A stretch of 64,000 nucleotides of DNA from CAYLNL01 sp964385175 (GTDB lineage Bacteria > Bacteroidota > Bacteroidia > Flavobacteriales > Flavobacteriaceae), in contig CAYLNL010000001.1 of the NCBI GenBank assembly GCA_964385175.1, positions 124,001 through 188,000 on the forward strand, given 5' to 3'. The position numbers and the translations under genes are program-made. A model generated the notes under the pieces. It had not been told where the DNA came from, ran no database searches, and saw only the letters and a list, made by a program, of their open reading frames with translations. Positions 18,008 through 27,114 of the stretch are shown here, piece after piece (within the stretch, counting starts at the first letter, position 1; every line of letters begins with the position of its first letter).

Positions 18008-18937
18008 ATGAAGGTACGAAATACACTATCTGAAGCTTCCGGCGAGCCTTGCGCCATAACAGTGGGCACGTTTGACGGGCTGCACCTGGGGCATCGGAAA
18101 ATTATAGAACAACTTATAACGGTAGCAAGGAAAAACCAGTTAACCGCTACCATCCTCACCTTTTTCCCCCATCCCCGTATGGTATTGCAGCAAGATGTAG
18201 ATTTGAAATTGCTTCACACTATTGACGAAAAAATTGCGCTCATGGAAAAAACGGGTGTAGAGGAGCTTATTATTCATCCCTTCACAAAAGAATTTTCGCG
18301 GCTCAGCGCAGCAGAATTTGTGGGCGATATACTTATAGGCGGCCTGGGCGCTCAAAAAATTATCACGGGTTATGACCATCGTTTTGGCAGAAACCGTATG
18401 GCTTCTTTAGATGACCTACGGGAACTGGCAATGCCTTTCCAGGTTGAAATAATAGAAATTCCACCCGAAGAAGTAAACGAGGTTTCTGTAAGTTCTACCA
18501 AAATACGTCATGCGCTTCTTCAGGGCGATATAAAAACTGCTACCAACTACCTGGGGTATCCTTTTATGCTCACCGGTAAGGTGGTAAGAGGAAAAGGATT
18601 GGGAAGACAACTGGCTTTTCCTACCGCCAACCTGCATATTGCAGAAGCATATAAACTTATTCCAAAAAATGGGGTGTATGTAGTGAAAAGCCGGTTGCAT
18701 AGAAAAGTGGTGTATGGAATGATGAATATTGGCTATAACCCTACCGTAGATGGTACCGAACAATCGGTGGAAGTGTATTTTTTTGATTTTGAAGGAGATT
18801 TGTACGGGAAGATAATCCAGGTAGATTTGCTGGCGCGCCTGCGCGATGAACAGCGATTTGCATCGGTAGAAGCGCTCATTAACCAGTTGCACAAAGACCG
18901 TGAAATGGCTTTTTCTTTTATAGATACCATTGGCTAA
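18008..18937 (+). CDS. ribF: Bifunctional riboflavin kinase/FAD synthetase RibF
   Basis: A 309-residue cytosolic enzyme making FMN and FAD. The N-terminal FAD-synthetase half has the nucleotidyltransferase motifs GTFDGLHLGHRKI (about 19-31), GYDHRFGRNR and VSSTKIRHALLQGD. The C-terminal flavokinase half has the GKGLGRQLAFPTANL motif near 197-211, then NGVYVV, NIGYNPTVDG and the conserved E in SVEVYFFDF. All expected motifs are present at the normal length. The 142-bp gap from 17866 to 18007 is shared with the divergent bamD operon; I see no clear -7 box on this side. Confidence 0.95.
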   Translation: MKVRNTLSEASGEPCAITVGTFDGLHLGHRKIIEQLITVARKNQLTATILTFFPHPRMVLQQDVDLKLLHTIDEKIALMEKTGVEELIIHPFTKEFSRLSAAEFVGDILIGGLGAQKIITGYDHRFGRNRMASLDDLRELAMPFQVEIIEIPPEEVNEVSVSSTKIRHALLQGDIKTATNYLGYPFMLTGKVVRGKGLGRQLAFPTANLHIAEAYKLIPKNGVYVVKSRLHRKVVYGMMNIGYNPTVDGTEQSVEVYFFDFEGDLYGKIIQVDLLARLRDEQRFASVEALINQLHKDREMAFSFIDTIG

Positions 18938-18939
18938 CA

Positions 18940-19128
18940 GTGTTGAAGAGGATAGATTTTTCCTTGCTAACGTTCCGCATTTTCTATTGGTTTGGCGCTG
19001 TCGCTTATTTCTTGATTTTCGGGCAGATTGGGTGTTTAAGAGATGGCTGTCTTTTCTCCATCGCCAATGAATTCTGTCTCAGGAAGCGGGTTGAGGTGAG
19101 AAATTATTGCCTATTTTTGCTCTTTCAT
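18940..19128 (+). pseudogene. Possible HTTM-gene remnant (very tentative)
   Basis: After ribF a GTG-started 62-codon frame reads MLKRIDFSLLTFRIFYWFGAVAYF..., a single hydrophobic stretch then unremarkable sequence. The SLLTFRIF opening resembles the first helix of HTTM-domain membrane proteins, which in my recollection are often encoded next to ribF in flavobacteria. Here only about 45 residues could be homologous, so it may be a decayed remnant. It may equally be chance; the serS promoter lies inside its end. Confidence 0.15.
19091..19119 (+). promoter_or_regulatory. serS promoter
   Basis: TTG (19091-19093), 18 bp, then TATTTTTG (19112-19119), 20 nt before the ATG at 19140. A frame-compatible upstream ATG at 19107 overlaps the -7 box, so 19140 is the likely start. 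Confidence 0.65.
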
Positions 19129-19139
19129 TAAAAAAAAGT

Positions 19140-20411
19140 ATGCTACAAATATCGCACTTACGAAATCACCGCGAAAAAGCGGTAGCCGCCCTGGCGAAAC
19201 GGAATATAGATGGAGGCGCTCTGGTTGCAGCCGTGCTTGCCATAGATGAGGAAAAACGGGCTTTGCAGGGTGAGCTGGATACGGTGCTGGCAAATGTGAA
19301 TGCATTTTCTAAGGAGATAGGCTCTCTTTTTATAGAAGGAAAAACAGAGGAGGCAAGTGCGCTTAAAAAACAAACAACGAGCTTAAAGGAGGCATCTAAA
19401 CGACTTTCTGATTTACTGGAGGAAAAAACACAACAGTTACACGAGTTATTGTGTCAAATTCCCAATACCCCTCACGCCAGCGTTCCTCCCGGGAAAGGAG
19501 ATACCGATAATGTAGAAGTGTTCCGGGAAGGCGCTATTCCGCAATTAAGTGAAACGGCGTTGCCACACTGGGAACTGGCGAAAAAGTATGATTTGATAGA
19601 TTTTGATTTGGGGGCTAAAATCACCGGCGCCGGGTTCCCGGTCTATAAAGGAAAGGGCGCCCGCTTGCAGCGCGCTTTGGTAGCCTATTTTCTGGATAAG
19701 AATACCCGGGCGGGTTATGTAGAGTACCAGCCGCCGCATGTTGTGAATGAGGCCTCTGGCTTTGGCACAGGCCAGTTGCCAGACAAGGAGGGGCAAATGT
19801 ATTATATAGGTGCAGATGGGCTGTATCTTATTCCAACGGCAGAGGTGCCGGTAACTAATTTTTTCAGGGATGTTATTTTGCCAGAAACAGAGTTGCCTGT
19901 GTGTTGCACTGCTTATACGCCTTGTTTTCGCCGCGAAGCGGGCAGCTATGGGGCGCATGTGCGGGGATTGAACCGCCTGCACCAGTTTGATAAGGTGGAG
20001 ATTGTGCGGATAGAAACGCCGGCCTCTTCTTACCAGGCATTAGAGGGTATGGTGGCGCATGTGAAAACAATTTTGCAGGAGTTGCAGCTGCCTTACCGGG
20101 TTTTGAAATTGTGCGGCGGCGATTTGGGGTTTGCTTCAGCGCTCACGTATGATTTTGAGGTATATTCTACCGCTCAGAAACGCTGGTTAGAGATAAGCTC
20201 AGTGTCTAACTTTGAAACCTTTCAGGCAAACCGGCTAAAGCTGCGTTATAAAGATAGGAACGGGAAAATTCACCTGGCGCATACGCTCAATGGGAGCTCG
20301 CTGGCGCTCCCGCGTGTGGTGGCAGGTATTTTAGAAAATTACCAAACTCCGCACGGTATTACCATTCCCGCGGCGTTAGTGCCCTACACGGGTTTTGATT
20401 TTATTGATTGA
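19140..20411 (+). CDS. serS: Seryl-tRNA synthetase
   Basis: A 423-residue class II synthetase. The N-terminus MLQISHLRNHREKAVAALAKRN begins the tRNA-binding arm, a long coiled coil to about residue 105. The class II motifs follow: motif 2 around PCFRREAGSYGAHVRGLNRLHQFDKVE and motif 3 around NGSSLALPRVVAGILE. LIPTAEVP, the serine-binding segment, is present near residue 231. The length fits bacterial SerRS. Downstream is a 74-bp tandem repeat and then a hairpin terminator. Confidence 0.95.
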   Translation: MLQISHLRNHREKAVAALAKRNIDGGALVAAVLAIDEEKRALQGELDTVLANVNAFSKEIGSLFIEGKTEEASALKKQTTSLKEASKRLSDLLEEKTQQLHELLCQIPNTPHASVPPGKGDTDNVEVFREGAIPQLSETALPHWELAKKYDLIDFDLGAKITGAGFPVYKGKGARLQRALVAYFLDKNTRAGYVEYQPPHVVNEASGFGTGQLPDKEGQMYYIGADGLYLIPTAEVPVTNFFRDVILPETELPVCCTAYTPCFRREAGSYGAHVRGLNRLHQFDKVEIVRIETPASSYQALEGMVAHVKTILQELQLPYRVLKLCGGDLGFASALTYDFEVYSTAQKRWLEISSVSNFETFQANRLKLRYKDRNGKIHLAHTLNGSSLALPRVVAGILENYQTPHGITIPAALVPYTGFDFID

Positions 20412-20440
20412 AAGAGTAGGTAAATTTGCGGGCTTTGCGT

Positions 20441-20698
20441 TTTTGCGTGGTTTTTTCACGCAAAGTCGTCGGGACGCTAAGGCTTCGGAAATATCAATTC
20501 TCAAAATATACGGGTTTTGCGTGGTTTTTTCACGCAAAGTCGCCAAGGCGCTAAGGCTTCGGAAATATCAATTCTCAAAATATACGGGTTTTGCGTGGTT
20601 TTTTCACGCAAAGGCGCCAAGGCGCTAAGGCTTCGGAAATATCAATTCTCAAAATTTGCGGGTTTTGCGTGGCTTTTTCACGTAAAGGCGTAAAGATG
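20441..20698. repeat. 74-bp tandem repeat with internal hairpins
   Basis: The block TTTTGCGTGG recurs at 20441, 20515, 20589 and 20663, exactly 74 bp apart, giving about three and a half near-identical units after serS. Each unit holds an 8-bp stem TTTGCGTG/CACGCAAA with a T-rich loop, then an 8-nt sub-repeat CGCnAAGn about three times (with a GCGCC-AA-GGCGC mini-hairpin in the third unit), then an AT-rich spacer. Frames across it are not credible genes. It resembles dispersed intergenic repeats of the CGCAAAG type known from many bacterial genomes. Confidence 0.9.
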
Positions 20699-20729
20699 TT
20701 AAGAGGTTTTATAGAAACCCGCTAACATA

Positions 20730-20765
20730 AAAAAGGAATTGCCTTTTGCAAGACAACTCCTTTTT
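20730..20765. terminator. Bidirectional terminator between serS and the TonB receptor
   Basis: AAAAAGGAATTG (20730-20741) pairs with CAACTCCTTTTT (20754-20765) with one mismatch and a 12-nt loop. A T-run follows on the plus strand and an A-run precedes, so it can end both serS and the convergent receptor gene. Confidence 0.75.
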
Positions 20766-20782
20766 CTTTTTACACAAAAGTC

Positions 20783-23509
20783 TTAGAAATTAAAATTCAG
20801 GCGGGTGTAATAATAAGCACCGCTAAAGCCCATTTGCACAGCATCCCAGTAGCCGCCGCTCTCGCTCCAATCATCCTGCTGGTTGGGATACACATTAAAG
20901 AGATTGTTGCTGCCAATGTTCAGTTTCAGGTTGTCTGAAAGTTTAAAGCCCAGGGCGAGGTCAGTTACTACTTTCGGGTCATACGTGTCGGTAGCGGCTG
21001 CAATTTGCGCTGCAAAACTGCCATAACCAGCTACATCTTCATACATCTGGAAATCTAAAAGCTCTATTTTGCTGTAACGGGTGAACGCCAGGGCGGCATC
21101 GAACCAGTTTTTAGTAAAGTTCAGGTTCAACCCAAATTTGCTGTCGGGAGCAGATGCCAAGAGGAAGGACTTATCTCTTTCTCCAAAGAAAATTTCTTCG
21201 TCTAAATCCCCGTTATTCACCTTTTTAATTTTCATATTATTGATATTTCCCACTAAGGAGGCGGCAAAAGAGAGGTCGGCATCAAAACGTTTTTTCCAGG
21301 TAAACACAGCATCTAAGCCTGTTGTTTGGGTATCGGCACCATTGGCGAAAAACTGTGCCTGGTTTACCCCGGGAATTCCCATAGTATCAAACTTCCCGGT
21401 GAGCACAATACGGTCTTTTACACCAATGTAGTAACCATCTATGGTAGCGGTGAAATTACCCACGGTAGCGGTGAAACCCAATGCACCATTAAAGGAGGTT
21501 TCTTCCTTGAGTTGCCCGATGCCAAAAGAGCGGGTTACAGTGCTGTTGTTGGCAGAAAGTAATACATCTATAGGAACGCCGCCCTGGAAATCGGTAAACC
21601 GAAGGTTATAATATATTTGAGCGAGTGAAGGCGCCCGGAAACCGGTGCTGATGGAGCCGCGTATGTTAATATTATCGGAGGCTTTTATGCGGGCAGCCAA
21701 CTTACCGTTTAAAGTACTGCCAAAGTCGCTGTAATTTTCAAAACGAGCGGCGGCGTTTAGTAGAAACATATCAGAAAACTCAAACTCCCCATCAGCATAA
21801 AGAGAAAAGTTAGAGCGACTTCTGTTTACCTCATTATCAGGACTGTAGCCGGGAAAGCCCTGAGAGCCACCAGGCCGGGGGTCGCCCGTAATAGGGTCAT
21901 ACACAATATAGTCTGGTTCGTCTGGTATGCCATTGTCATCAAAATCTCTTCCGCGCGGGGTGTTATTGGTAAAGGGTTCCCCGTTGATGTCATAAAGAGC
22001 GTAAGAGCCTTCTTCACCGGCAAAAATGATAAAATTCTCAGTGCGATACTCAGCGCCAAATGCCAGGTTCATACCATTGAGAGCGTTTTCAAAATATTTT
22101 GAAAAATCAATATTGAGGGTATTCTGACTCAGGCTGTGCCCACCGGCATCAAAATCGGTAGGAGAGGCATCTTCTAAAGAAGCATTGAGGGTACCTTTTA
22201 TAAAATAATGAAAGTTGTTTTTCCCGTAGGCATTACTCACATCTATTTTCCAGCCGCTGCTGGTTTCTGTGCGAATGCCCGCAGCAATGGAGTTGTCAAT
22301 AATATTAGAAGTAATGCGGGGAGTAAATCCATCGGGGTAAATTTCTATTACGTTCCTGGCGGTGGGGTTGTTCCGCGTAAAAGCAAAGGCATCGGTATCT
22401 CGGTAGTTCCTACCCCCAAAAGCATATAGCTCGGTTTTGTCGGTTATGGGAAATGAGAGGTTTCCAAAGAAGTTAAAGCCGTCTATGGCTGCCTCGCCAA
22501 AGCCTTTTCTAAATTCGAAGGCAGGGCGAAGGATTTTATTTTTGCTGATATACTCGGTAGTGAAATTGGCATAGCCCCCTTTATCGCCGAGTTTCATGCC
22601 ATAATTAGCGGCAATTTTCACCGAACCGCCGTCGAAACTCTTATCATCTCCTACCTGGTTGCCGTCTTTTTCTGTATCCAGCCGATAACCATCTGTATTC
22701 CAAAGCCCGTAGGGGTCAGTGCCAAAATCGCCCTTGGCGTTGGTATTAAAAAACCCATAACTAATGCTACCGGAAAGCTCGTCTGTGGCATCCTTCAACA
22801 CAATATTTATAACGCCGGCAATAGCATCTGAACCGTATTGGGCTGCGGCGCCGTCTCGTAGAATTTCAATTCGCTTTATGGCGGCTGCGGGAATGGCATT
22901 GAGGTCGGTTCCGGTATTACCCCTGCCCCGTGTGCCAAATACATTTATTAAAGAAGATTGATGGCGTCTTTTTCCGTTGATAAGTACCAGTGTTTGGTCA
23001 GGCCCCAACCCCCGCAACGTAGCAGGGTCAATGTGGTCGGCGCCATCTGAGCCCGATTGCTTGTTGGCATTAAAAGAAGGGGCGGCATATTGCAGCAATT
23101 CATTTATTTCAATGCGTCCGCCTTGCGTGGCTATTTCTTGTATATCAATCACATCTACCGGCACAGACGTATCTACTGCGGTGCGCTTAAAACTGCGGGA
23201 ACCCACTAATTGAATTTCTGCCAGTTCAATGCCTTCCTTCAGGCGAATGTCAATGATGTCTTTGCCGGCTACGCGCTCTTCTGCAGGGGTAAAACCAGTA
23301 TAACTAAATAGTAAGATGGCATTTTCATCAACCGAAATCTGGTAGGTACCGCTAAAATCGGAAGTGGTGCCATTATTGGTACCTTTTTCTATAATGTTTA
23401 CACCTGCAAGAGGTTCTCCGTTTTCATCTGTTACCGTGCCCGTTACTTGTTTTTGAGCCCATAACGACCCGGTAATGAACCATGCTGTGAGAAGTATGAG
23501 TTTCTTCAT
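20783..23509 (-). CDS. TonB-dependent outer-membrane receptor with CarboxypepD_reg-like domain
   Basis: 908 residues. A signal peptide (MKKLILLTAWFITGSLWAQ) is followed by a carboxypeptidase-regulatory-like domain (QVTGTVTDENGEPLAGVNI..., about 20-95), a plug domain (LRGLGPDQTLVLINGKRRH, then IPAAAIKRIEILRDGAAAQYGSDAIAGVINIVLKD trimmed here to its key residues GADAIAG-like) and a C-terminal beta-barrel ending in YYTRLNFNF, with the usual terminal aromatic. No SusD partner is adjacent, so it is a solo transporter. The substrate is not readable; the sequence looks more like small-molecule or metal-complex receptors than SusC glycan porins. A perfect -7 box lies 50 nt upstream. Confidence 0.9.
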   Translation of the reverse strand: MKKLILLTAWFITGSLWAQKQVTGTVTDENGEPLAGVNIIEKGTNNGTTSDFSGTYQISVDENAILLFSYTGFTPAEERVAGKDIIDIRLKEGIELAEIQLVGSRSFKRTAVDTSVPVDVIDIQEIATQGGRIEINELLQYAAPSFNANKQSGSDGADHIDPATLRGLGPDQTLVLINGKRRHQSSLINVFGTRGRGNTGTDLNAIPAAAIKRIEILRDGAAAQYGSDAIAGVINIVLKDATDELSGSISYGFFNTNAKGDFGTDPYGLWNTDGYRLDTEKDGNQVGDDKSFDGGSVKIAANYGMKLGDKGGYANFTTEYISKNKILRPAFEFRKGFGEAAIDGFNFFGNLSFPITDKTELYAFGGRNYRDTDAFAFTRNNPTARNVIEIYPDGFTPRITSNIIDNSIAAGIRTETSSGWKIDVSNAYGKNNFHYFIKGTLNASLEDASPTDFDAGGHSLSQNTLNIDFSKYFENALNGMNLAFGAEYRTENFIIFAGEEGSYALYDINGEPFTNNTPRGRDFDDNGIPDEPDYIVYDPITGDPRPGGSQGFPGYSPDNEVNRSRSNFSLYADGEFEFSDMFLLNAAARFENYSDFGSTLNGKLAARIKASDNINIRGSISTGFRAPSLAQIYYNLRFTDFQGGVPIDVLLSANNSTVTRSFGIGQLKEETSFNGALGFTATVGNFTATIDGYYIGVKDRIVLTGKFDTMGIPGVNQAQFFANGADTQTTGLDAVFTWKKRFDADLSFAASLVGNINNMKIKKVNNGDLDEEIFFGERDKSFLLASAPDSKFGLNLNFTKNWFDAALAFTRYSKIELLDFQMYEDVAGYGSFAAQIAAATDTYDPKVVTDLALGFKLSDNLKLNIGSNNLFNVYPNQQDDWSESGGYWDAVQMGFSGAYYYTRLNFNF

Positions 23510-23560
23510 GAGTGTGTGGTATTAGTTAGTTTACTATTGGTTTAGTGGGTTATTTTATTT

Positions 23561-23568
23561 CAAAAGTA
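23561..23568 (-). promoter_or_regulatory. -7 promoter element for the TonB receptor gene
   Basis: The minus strand reads TACTTTTG (exact TAnnTTTG), about 51 nt before the ATG at 23509. The rest of the 275-bp gap up to 23784 holds a terminator for the next gene and nothing else recognised. Confidence 0.55.
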
Positions 23569-23722
23569 AAAATATTTTACAATAAAAGAGAATATAGCAT
23601 TAAAATAGTTTAATGATGGGGGTCTGTAATGGAAATAATTATTTGCTTATAGATTGATTACCAGATAAATACAATAAAAATAAGATAACACCTTTGTTGG
23701 GGGGCAATCTATTTTCCATGAA

Positions 23723-23760
23723 AAAAGGGTTGACAATTTTTTAGTTTTGTCAACCCTTTT
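23723..23760 (-). terminator. Rho-independent terminator of the secreted-protein gene
   Basis: A perfect 14-bp stem, AAAAGGGTTGACAA (23723-23736) with TTGTCAACCCTTTT (23747-23760), has a 10-nt loop. Read on the minus strand it lies 24 nt after the stop at 23785 and ends in a T-run. Confidence 0.8.
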
Positions 23761-23784
23761 CCATCAAACTAACCACCTAAGCAT

Positions 23785-24336
23785 TTAATTTGTTGGGGCG
23801 TAGCGCTCAACCAAGGTTTTATCAGAAGGTTTATCGTAGTATTCTATAATAAAATTCCCATAGTTATCAAAATACCCTATACCATTTCGTCCTCCTTCTC
23901 CCGTTATAATAAAATAGTCGTTGAGGCTTGTTTTGGCAGATTTGGCAGTTCTCTTTTGTTTTTTATTCAATGGGTCGTACAGTGAAATGTAGAAGCCATT
24001 TTTATCGGGAGTAAAGGTATAATGTTTGTTTTTGTTGAGGTAATGGGTGGTTTTTATCAGGCTGGCAAGAGGGTTTACCTTTACCGTTGTCTTTCCTTCA
24101 CTGGGTATATATTCTATGTTTTGGTTGATGGTTTCTCCTTCCTGGTCGCTAATGCGAACTTTGTTTTCTTTGGTGGTAACTTCTTCTTTTACTACGGTTG
24201 ATTCTACATTTTTACCATCGTTTACAATTACTTTGGTAACCACGGCTTCTTCTACTTTATCTTTAACTGCCGGATCCTGGGCATATAGTATGCCTGTAAC
24301 GGTTGCCATAAGAAGCATTATTACTGACTTTTTCAT
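23785..24336 (-). CDS. Secreted protein of unknown function
   Basis: 183 residues; I do not recognise the family. A signal peptide (MKKSVIMLLMATVTGILYAQ) is followed by a highly charged region rich in V, E and K (EEAVVTKVIVNDGKNVESTVVKE, about 28-50), then a lysine-rich linker. A tyrosine/glycine-rich C-terminal part follows (FYISLYDPLNKKQKRT, IGYFDNYGNFIIEYYDK). It lacks cysteine and a C-terminal type IX sorting domain, so it is probably periplasmic. It is a single gene with its own strong terminator, divergent from ychF. Confidence 0.7.
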   Translation of the reverse strand: MKKSVIMLLMATVTGILYAQDPAVKDKVEEAVVTKVIVNDGKNVESTVVKEEVTTKENKVRISDQEGETINQNIEYIPSEGKTTVKVNPLASLIKTTHYLNKNKHYTFTPDKNGFYISLYDPLNKKQKRTAKSAKTSLNDYFIITGEGGRNGIGYFDNYGNFIIEYYDKPSDKTLVERYAPTN

Positions 24337-24451
24337 GGTGTTTGTTTTTAAGTATTTTATTTTTACAAGGGTTTCTTGAAAAAGAAAATCCTCTTCTGGA
24401 ATAGGGGAACAAATAACATGCCATTTTATGCCGATGGTGGCTAATATTGGT

Positions 24452-24459
24452 TATTTTTG
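24452..24459 (+). promoter_or_regulatory. -7 promoter element for ychF
   Basis: TATTTTTG, an exact TAnnTTTG match, 36 nt before the ychF ATG at 24496. Confidence 0.5.
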
Positions 24460-24495
24460 TAGGATTTTAATGGCATTTTTTTAATCTTATAGAAT

Positions 24496-25587
24496 ATGAA
24501 AGCTGGTATAGTAGGGTTGCCCAATGTAGGAAAATCTACCTTGTTTAATTGTCTTTCCAGCGCTAAAGCTCAAAGCGCTAATTTTCCGTTTTGCACCATA
24601 GAGCCTAATATAGGAGTGGTAATAGTTCCCGATGCAAGGTTGGAGAAGTTAGAGGAGCTGGTGCGCCCTGAGCGGGTGATTCCTGCAACGGTAGAGATTG
24701 TGGATATAGCAGGTTTGGTGAAGGGCGCCAGCAAAGGGGAGGGGCTTGGTAACCAGTTTTTGAGCAATATACGAGAGTGCCATGCTATTATTCACGTGTT
24801 GCGGTGTTTTGATAACCCTAATATTGTGCATGTAGATGGGTCTGTTGACCCGGTTAGGGATAAGGAAATTATTGATATAGAGTTGCAGTTAAAGGATTTG
24901 GAAACGGTTGAAAAACGCCTGGAAAAGGTGAGCCGCGGGGCGAAGGTGGGCGATAAGGAGGCGCAGAAGGAGCAGGAGTTGTTGCAACGGTTTAAAACTA
25001 TCCTGGAAGCCGGACAGGCTGCCAGAACGGCTTTACTCACGGAGACGGAGCGCGATTTATTGCAACAATGGCAGCTTCTCACAGCCAAACCGGTTTTATA
25101 TGTGTGTAATGTAGATGAGGCTTCGGCGAAAATCGGTAATGCCCACATAGAAAGGGTACGGGAGGCTATAAAAAATGAGCAGGCAGAACTGCTGGTTATA
25201 GCAGTGGCTACTGAGGCTGATATTGCGGAGTTGGAAACGTATGAGGAACGCCGGTTGTTTTTGCAGGATATGGGGTTGGAAGAACCGGGGGTTTCCCGCC
25301 TTGTTCGGGCGGCCTATCGCCTGCTAAACCTGCAAACGTATTTTACAGCGGGACCAAAAGAAGTGCGGGCGTGGACAATCCCGGCAGGGGCTACGGCGCC
25401 GCAGGCAGCGGGGGTTATCCATACCGATTTTGAGAAAGGGTTTATCCGTGCTGAGGTAATTGGTTATGAAGATTATGTAGCTTATGGAAGCGAGCTAAAA
25501 GTGAAAGAGGCGGGAAAAATGCGGGTGGAAGGGAAAGATTACCTGGTAAAGGATGGAGATATAATGCACTTTCGGTTTAATGTATGA
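24496..25587 (+). CDS. ychF: Obg-like ATPase YchF
   Basis: A 363-residue ribosome-associated P-loop NTPase that prefers ATP. G1 is GLPNVGKST at 7-15, G3 is DIAGLVKGASKGEGLGNQFL, and the altered G4 is YVCNVDE. A helical coiled-coil insertion (about 130-200) and the C-terminal TGS domain (LQTYFTAGPKEVRAWTI to the end, MHFRFNV) are present. The length matches the family exactly. It is implicated in translation and oxidative-stress control in other bacteria. Confidence 0.95.
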   Translation: MKAGIVGLPNVGKSTLFNCLSSAKAQSANFPFCTIEPNIGVVIVPDARLEKLEELVRPERVIPATVEIVDIAGLVKGASKGEGLGNQFLSNIRECHAIIHVLRCFDNPNIVHVDGSVDPVRDKEIIDIELQLKDLETVEKRLEKVSRGAKVGDKEAQKEQELLQRFKTILEAGQAARTALLTETERDLLQQWQLLTAKPVLYVCNVDEASAKIGNAHIERVREAIKNEQAELLVIAVATEADIAELETYEERRLFLQDMGLEEPGVSRLVRAAYRLLNLQTYFTAGPKEVRAWTIPAGATAPQAAGVIHTDFEKGFIRAEVIGYEDYVAYGSELKVKEAGKMRVEGKDYLVKDGDIMHFRFNV

Positions 25588-25724
25588 TTTTTTCAGATTG
25601 AAAAGTAAGAAACAAGAAGTAAGATATAAAGATTGAGATAAACCAAAGGTTATTATTTTAGATTATAGAATCCAGGGTTACCTCTTCTTTTCTTATATAT
25701 ACTATAAGGAATCTCGGCTACTCT

Positions 25725-26978
25725 TTATAGCCCAAACGCTTTCTTAATCTTGTCCACCCAGTCCATGCGCTCCCATGTAAAGAGGGTTACTTCTTTTTCC
25801 ACCCGTCCGCTATAGGGCGATTCATAAACTTTTGTAATGGTTTGGGGTGTTTTTCCAAAATGCCCGTAGGCTGCTGTTTCCAGGTAAATGGGGTTTCTCA
25901 ACTGCAGGCGCTCTTCTATAGCAATGGGGCGCAAGTCAAAAAGCTGCGAAATAAGGGCGGCGATTTCACTATCAGTTTTGTTCACCCTGGCTTTGCCATA
26001 GGTGTTCACATATACCGAGGTGGGTTTTGCTACGCCAATGGCATAACTTATCTGGATGAGCATTTCGTCTGCTACGCCGGCCGCTACCATATTTTTGGCA
26101 ATATGGCGCGCTGCATAGGCAGCGCTTCGGTCAACCTTGCTGGGGTCTTTTCCTGAAAACGCTCCGCCTCCGTGCGCCCCTTTACCCCCATAGGTATCTA
26201 CAATAATTTTCCTACCCGTAAGCCCCGTATCGCCATGCGGTCCACCAATAACAAATTTCCCCGTTGGGTTTATATGATAGACAATGGTTTCATTGAAAAG
26301 TCGTTGCACATAAGGAGGTAATTGTTCTTTTACCCGTGGAATAAGAATACTGAGGATATCGCGCTTTATGCGTTCCAGCATACGTTCATCATCTGTATCA
26401 AACTCATCGTGTTGTGTAGAAACCACAATAGTATCAATACGCTGCGGTACATTATCATCACTATATTCAATAGTAACCTGCGATTTGGCATCGGGACGCA
26501 AGTAGGCAATAACGCCTTCTTTTCGCAGGCTTGCTAATACCTGCAATATTTTATGGGAAATATCGAGCGCCAGCGGCATATAATTTTCTGTTTCATTGGT
26601 AGCATAGCCAAACATCATTCCCTGGTCGCCAGCCCCTTGTTCTTCTTTACTCGCTTTATCAACCCCCCGGTTAATATCCTGAGATTGCTCGTGTAACAAC
26701 GAAATAACCCCGCAAGAGTCGCCACTAAATTGGTATTCACCCCTGATATAGCCAATGTTGTTAATTACATTGCGGGCTATCTGCTGCACATCCAGGTAGG
26801 TTTTAGATTTTACCTCGCCCGCCAATACCACTTGCCCGGTAGTAACAAGAGTTTCACAAGCTACTTTAGAATTGGGGTCAAAAGCCAGGAAATTGTCTAA
26901 CAGCGCATCTGAAATCTGGTCGGCTACCTTGTCGGGATGTCCTTCACTAACCGACTCTGATGTAAATAAATAAGCCAT
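25725..26978 (-). CDS. metK: S-adenosylmethionine synthetase
   Basis: A 417-residue cytosolic enzyme making SAM from methionine and ATP. The start MAYLFTSESVSEGHPDKVADQISDA is diagnostic. The GAGDQGMMFGYA hexapeptide region, GGPHGDTGLTGRKIIVDTYGG and the GGGAFSGKDPSKVDRS loop are all intact. The length is slightly above that of E. coli MetK, as is usual in this phylum. A -33/-7 promoter about 120 nt upstream leaves a long AT-rich leader. I see no recognisable SAM riboswitch in it. Confidence 0.96.
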   Translation of the reverse strand: MAYLFTSESVSEGHPDKVADQISDALLDNFLAFDPNSKVACETLVTTGQVVLAGEVKSKTYLDVQQIARNVINNIGYIRGEYQFSGDSCGVISLLHEQSQDINRGVDKASKEEQGAGDQGMMFGYATNETENYMPLALDISHKILQVLASLRKEGVIAYLRPDAKSQVTIEYSDDNVPQRIDTIVVSTQHDEFDTDDERMLERIKRDILSILIPRVKEQLPPYVQRLFNETIVYHINPTGKFVIGGPHGDTGLTGRKIIVDTYGGKGAHGGGAFSGKDPSKVDRSAAYAARHIAKNMVAAGVADEMLIQISYAIGVAKPTSVYVNTYGKARVNKTDSEIAALISQLFDLRPIAIEERLQLRNPIYLETAAYGHFGKTPQTITKVYESPYSGRVEKEVTLFTWERMDWVDKIKKAFGL

Positions 26979-27024
26979 AGTTGATATGAAGATTTAATTT
27001 TTTATACTATTTTTAGAAAAGAAC

Positions 27025-27114
27025 GTATAAAATAAGTTCTCTTGCTAATTATTTTTTATGATATGAACCTGAAAAAACTTCTTTTTTATTTTTCGCAAAT
27101 GTATAAAATAAGTT
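27025..27114. repeat. 14-bp direct repeat in the metK leader/promoter
   Basis: GTATAAAATAAGTT occurs at 27025-27038 and again at 27101-27114, 76 bp apart. The second copy overlaps the metK -7 box and spacer; the first lies in the leader. It may be a duplicated promoter half or operator. The remaining gap to 27257 shows no gene. Confidence 0.5.

Noticed and set aside
20395..20628. 77-codon open frame across the 74-bp repeat (FFTQSRRDAKAS-type sequence)
   Set aside because: It simply translates the tandem repeat, and such peptides are known artefacts of CGCAAAG-type repeats. It also starts inside the end of serS.
26979..27095. Possible SAM riboswitch in the metK leader
   Set aside because: The leader is AT-rich with only a 5-bp AGAAC/GTTCT hairpin. 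I could not find the paired helices or conserved core of a known SAM riboswitch class by eye.
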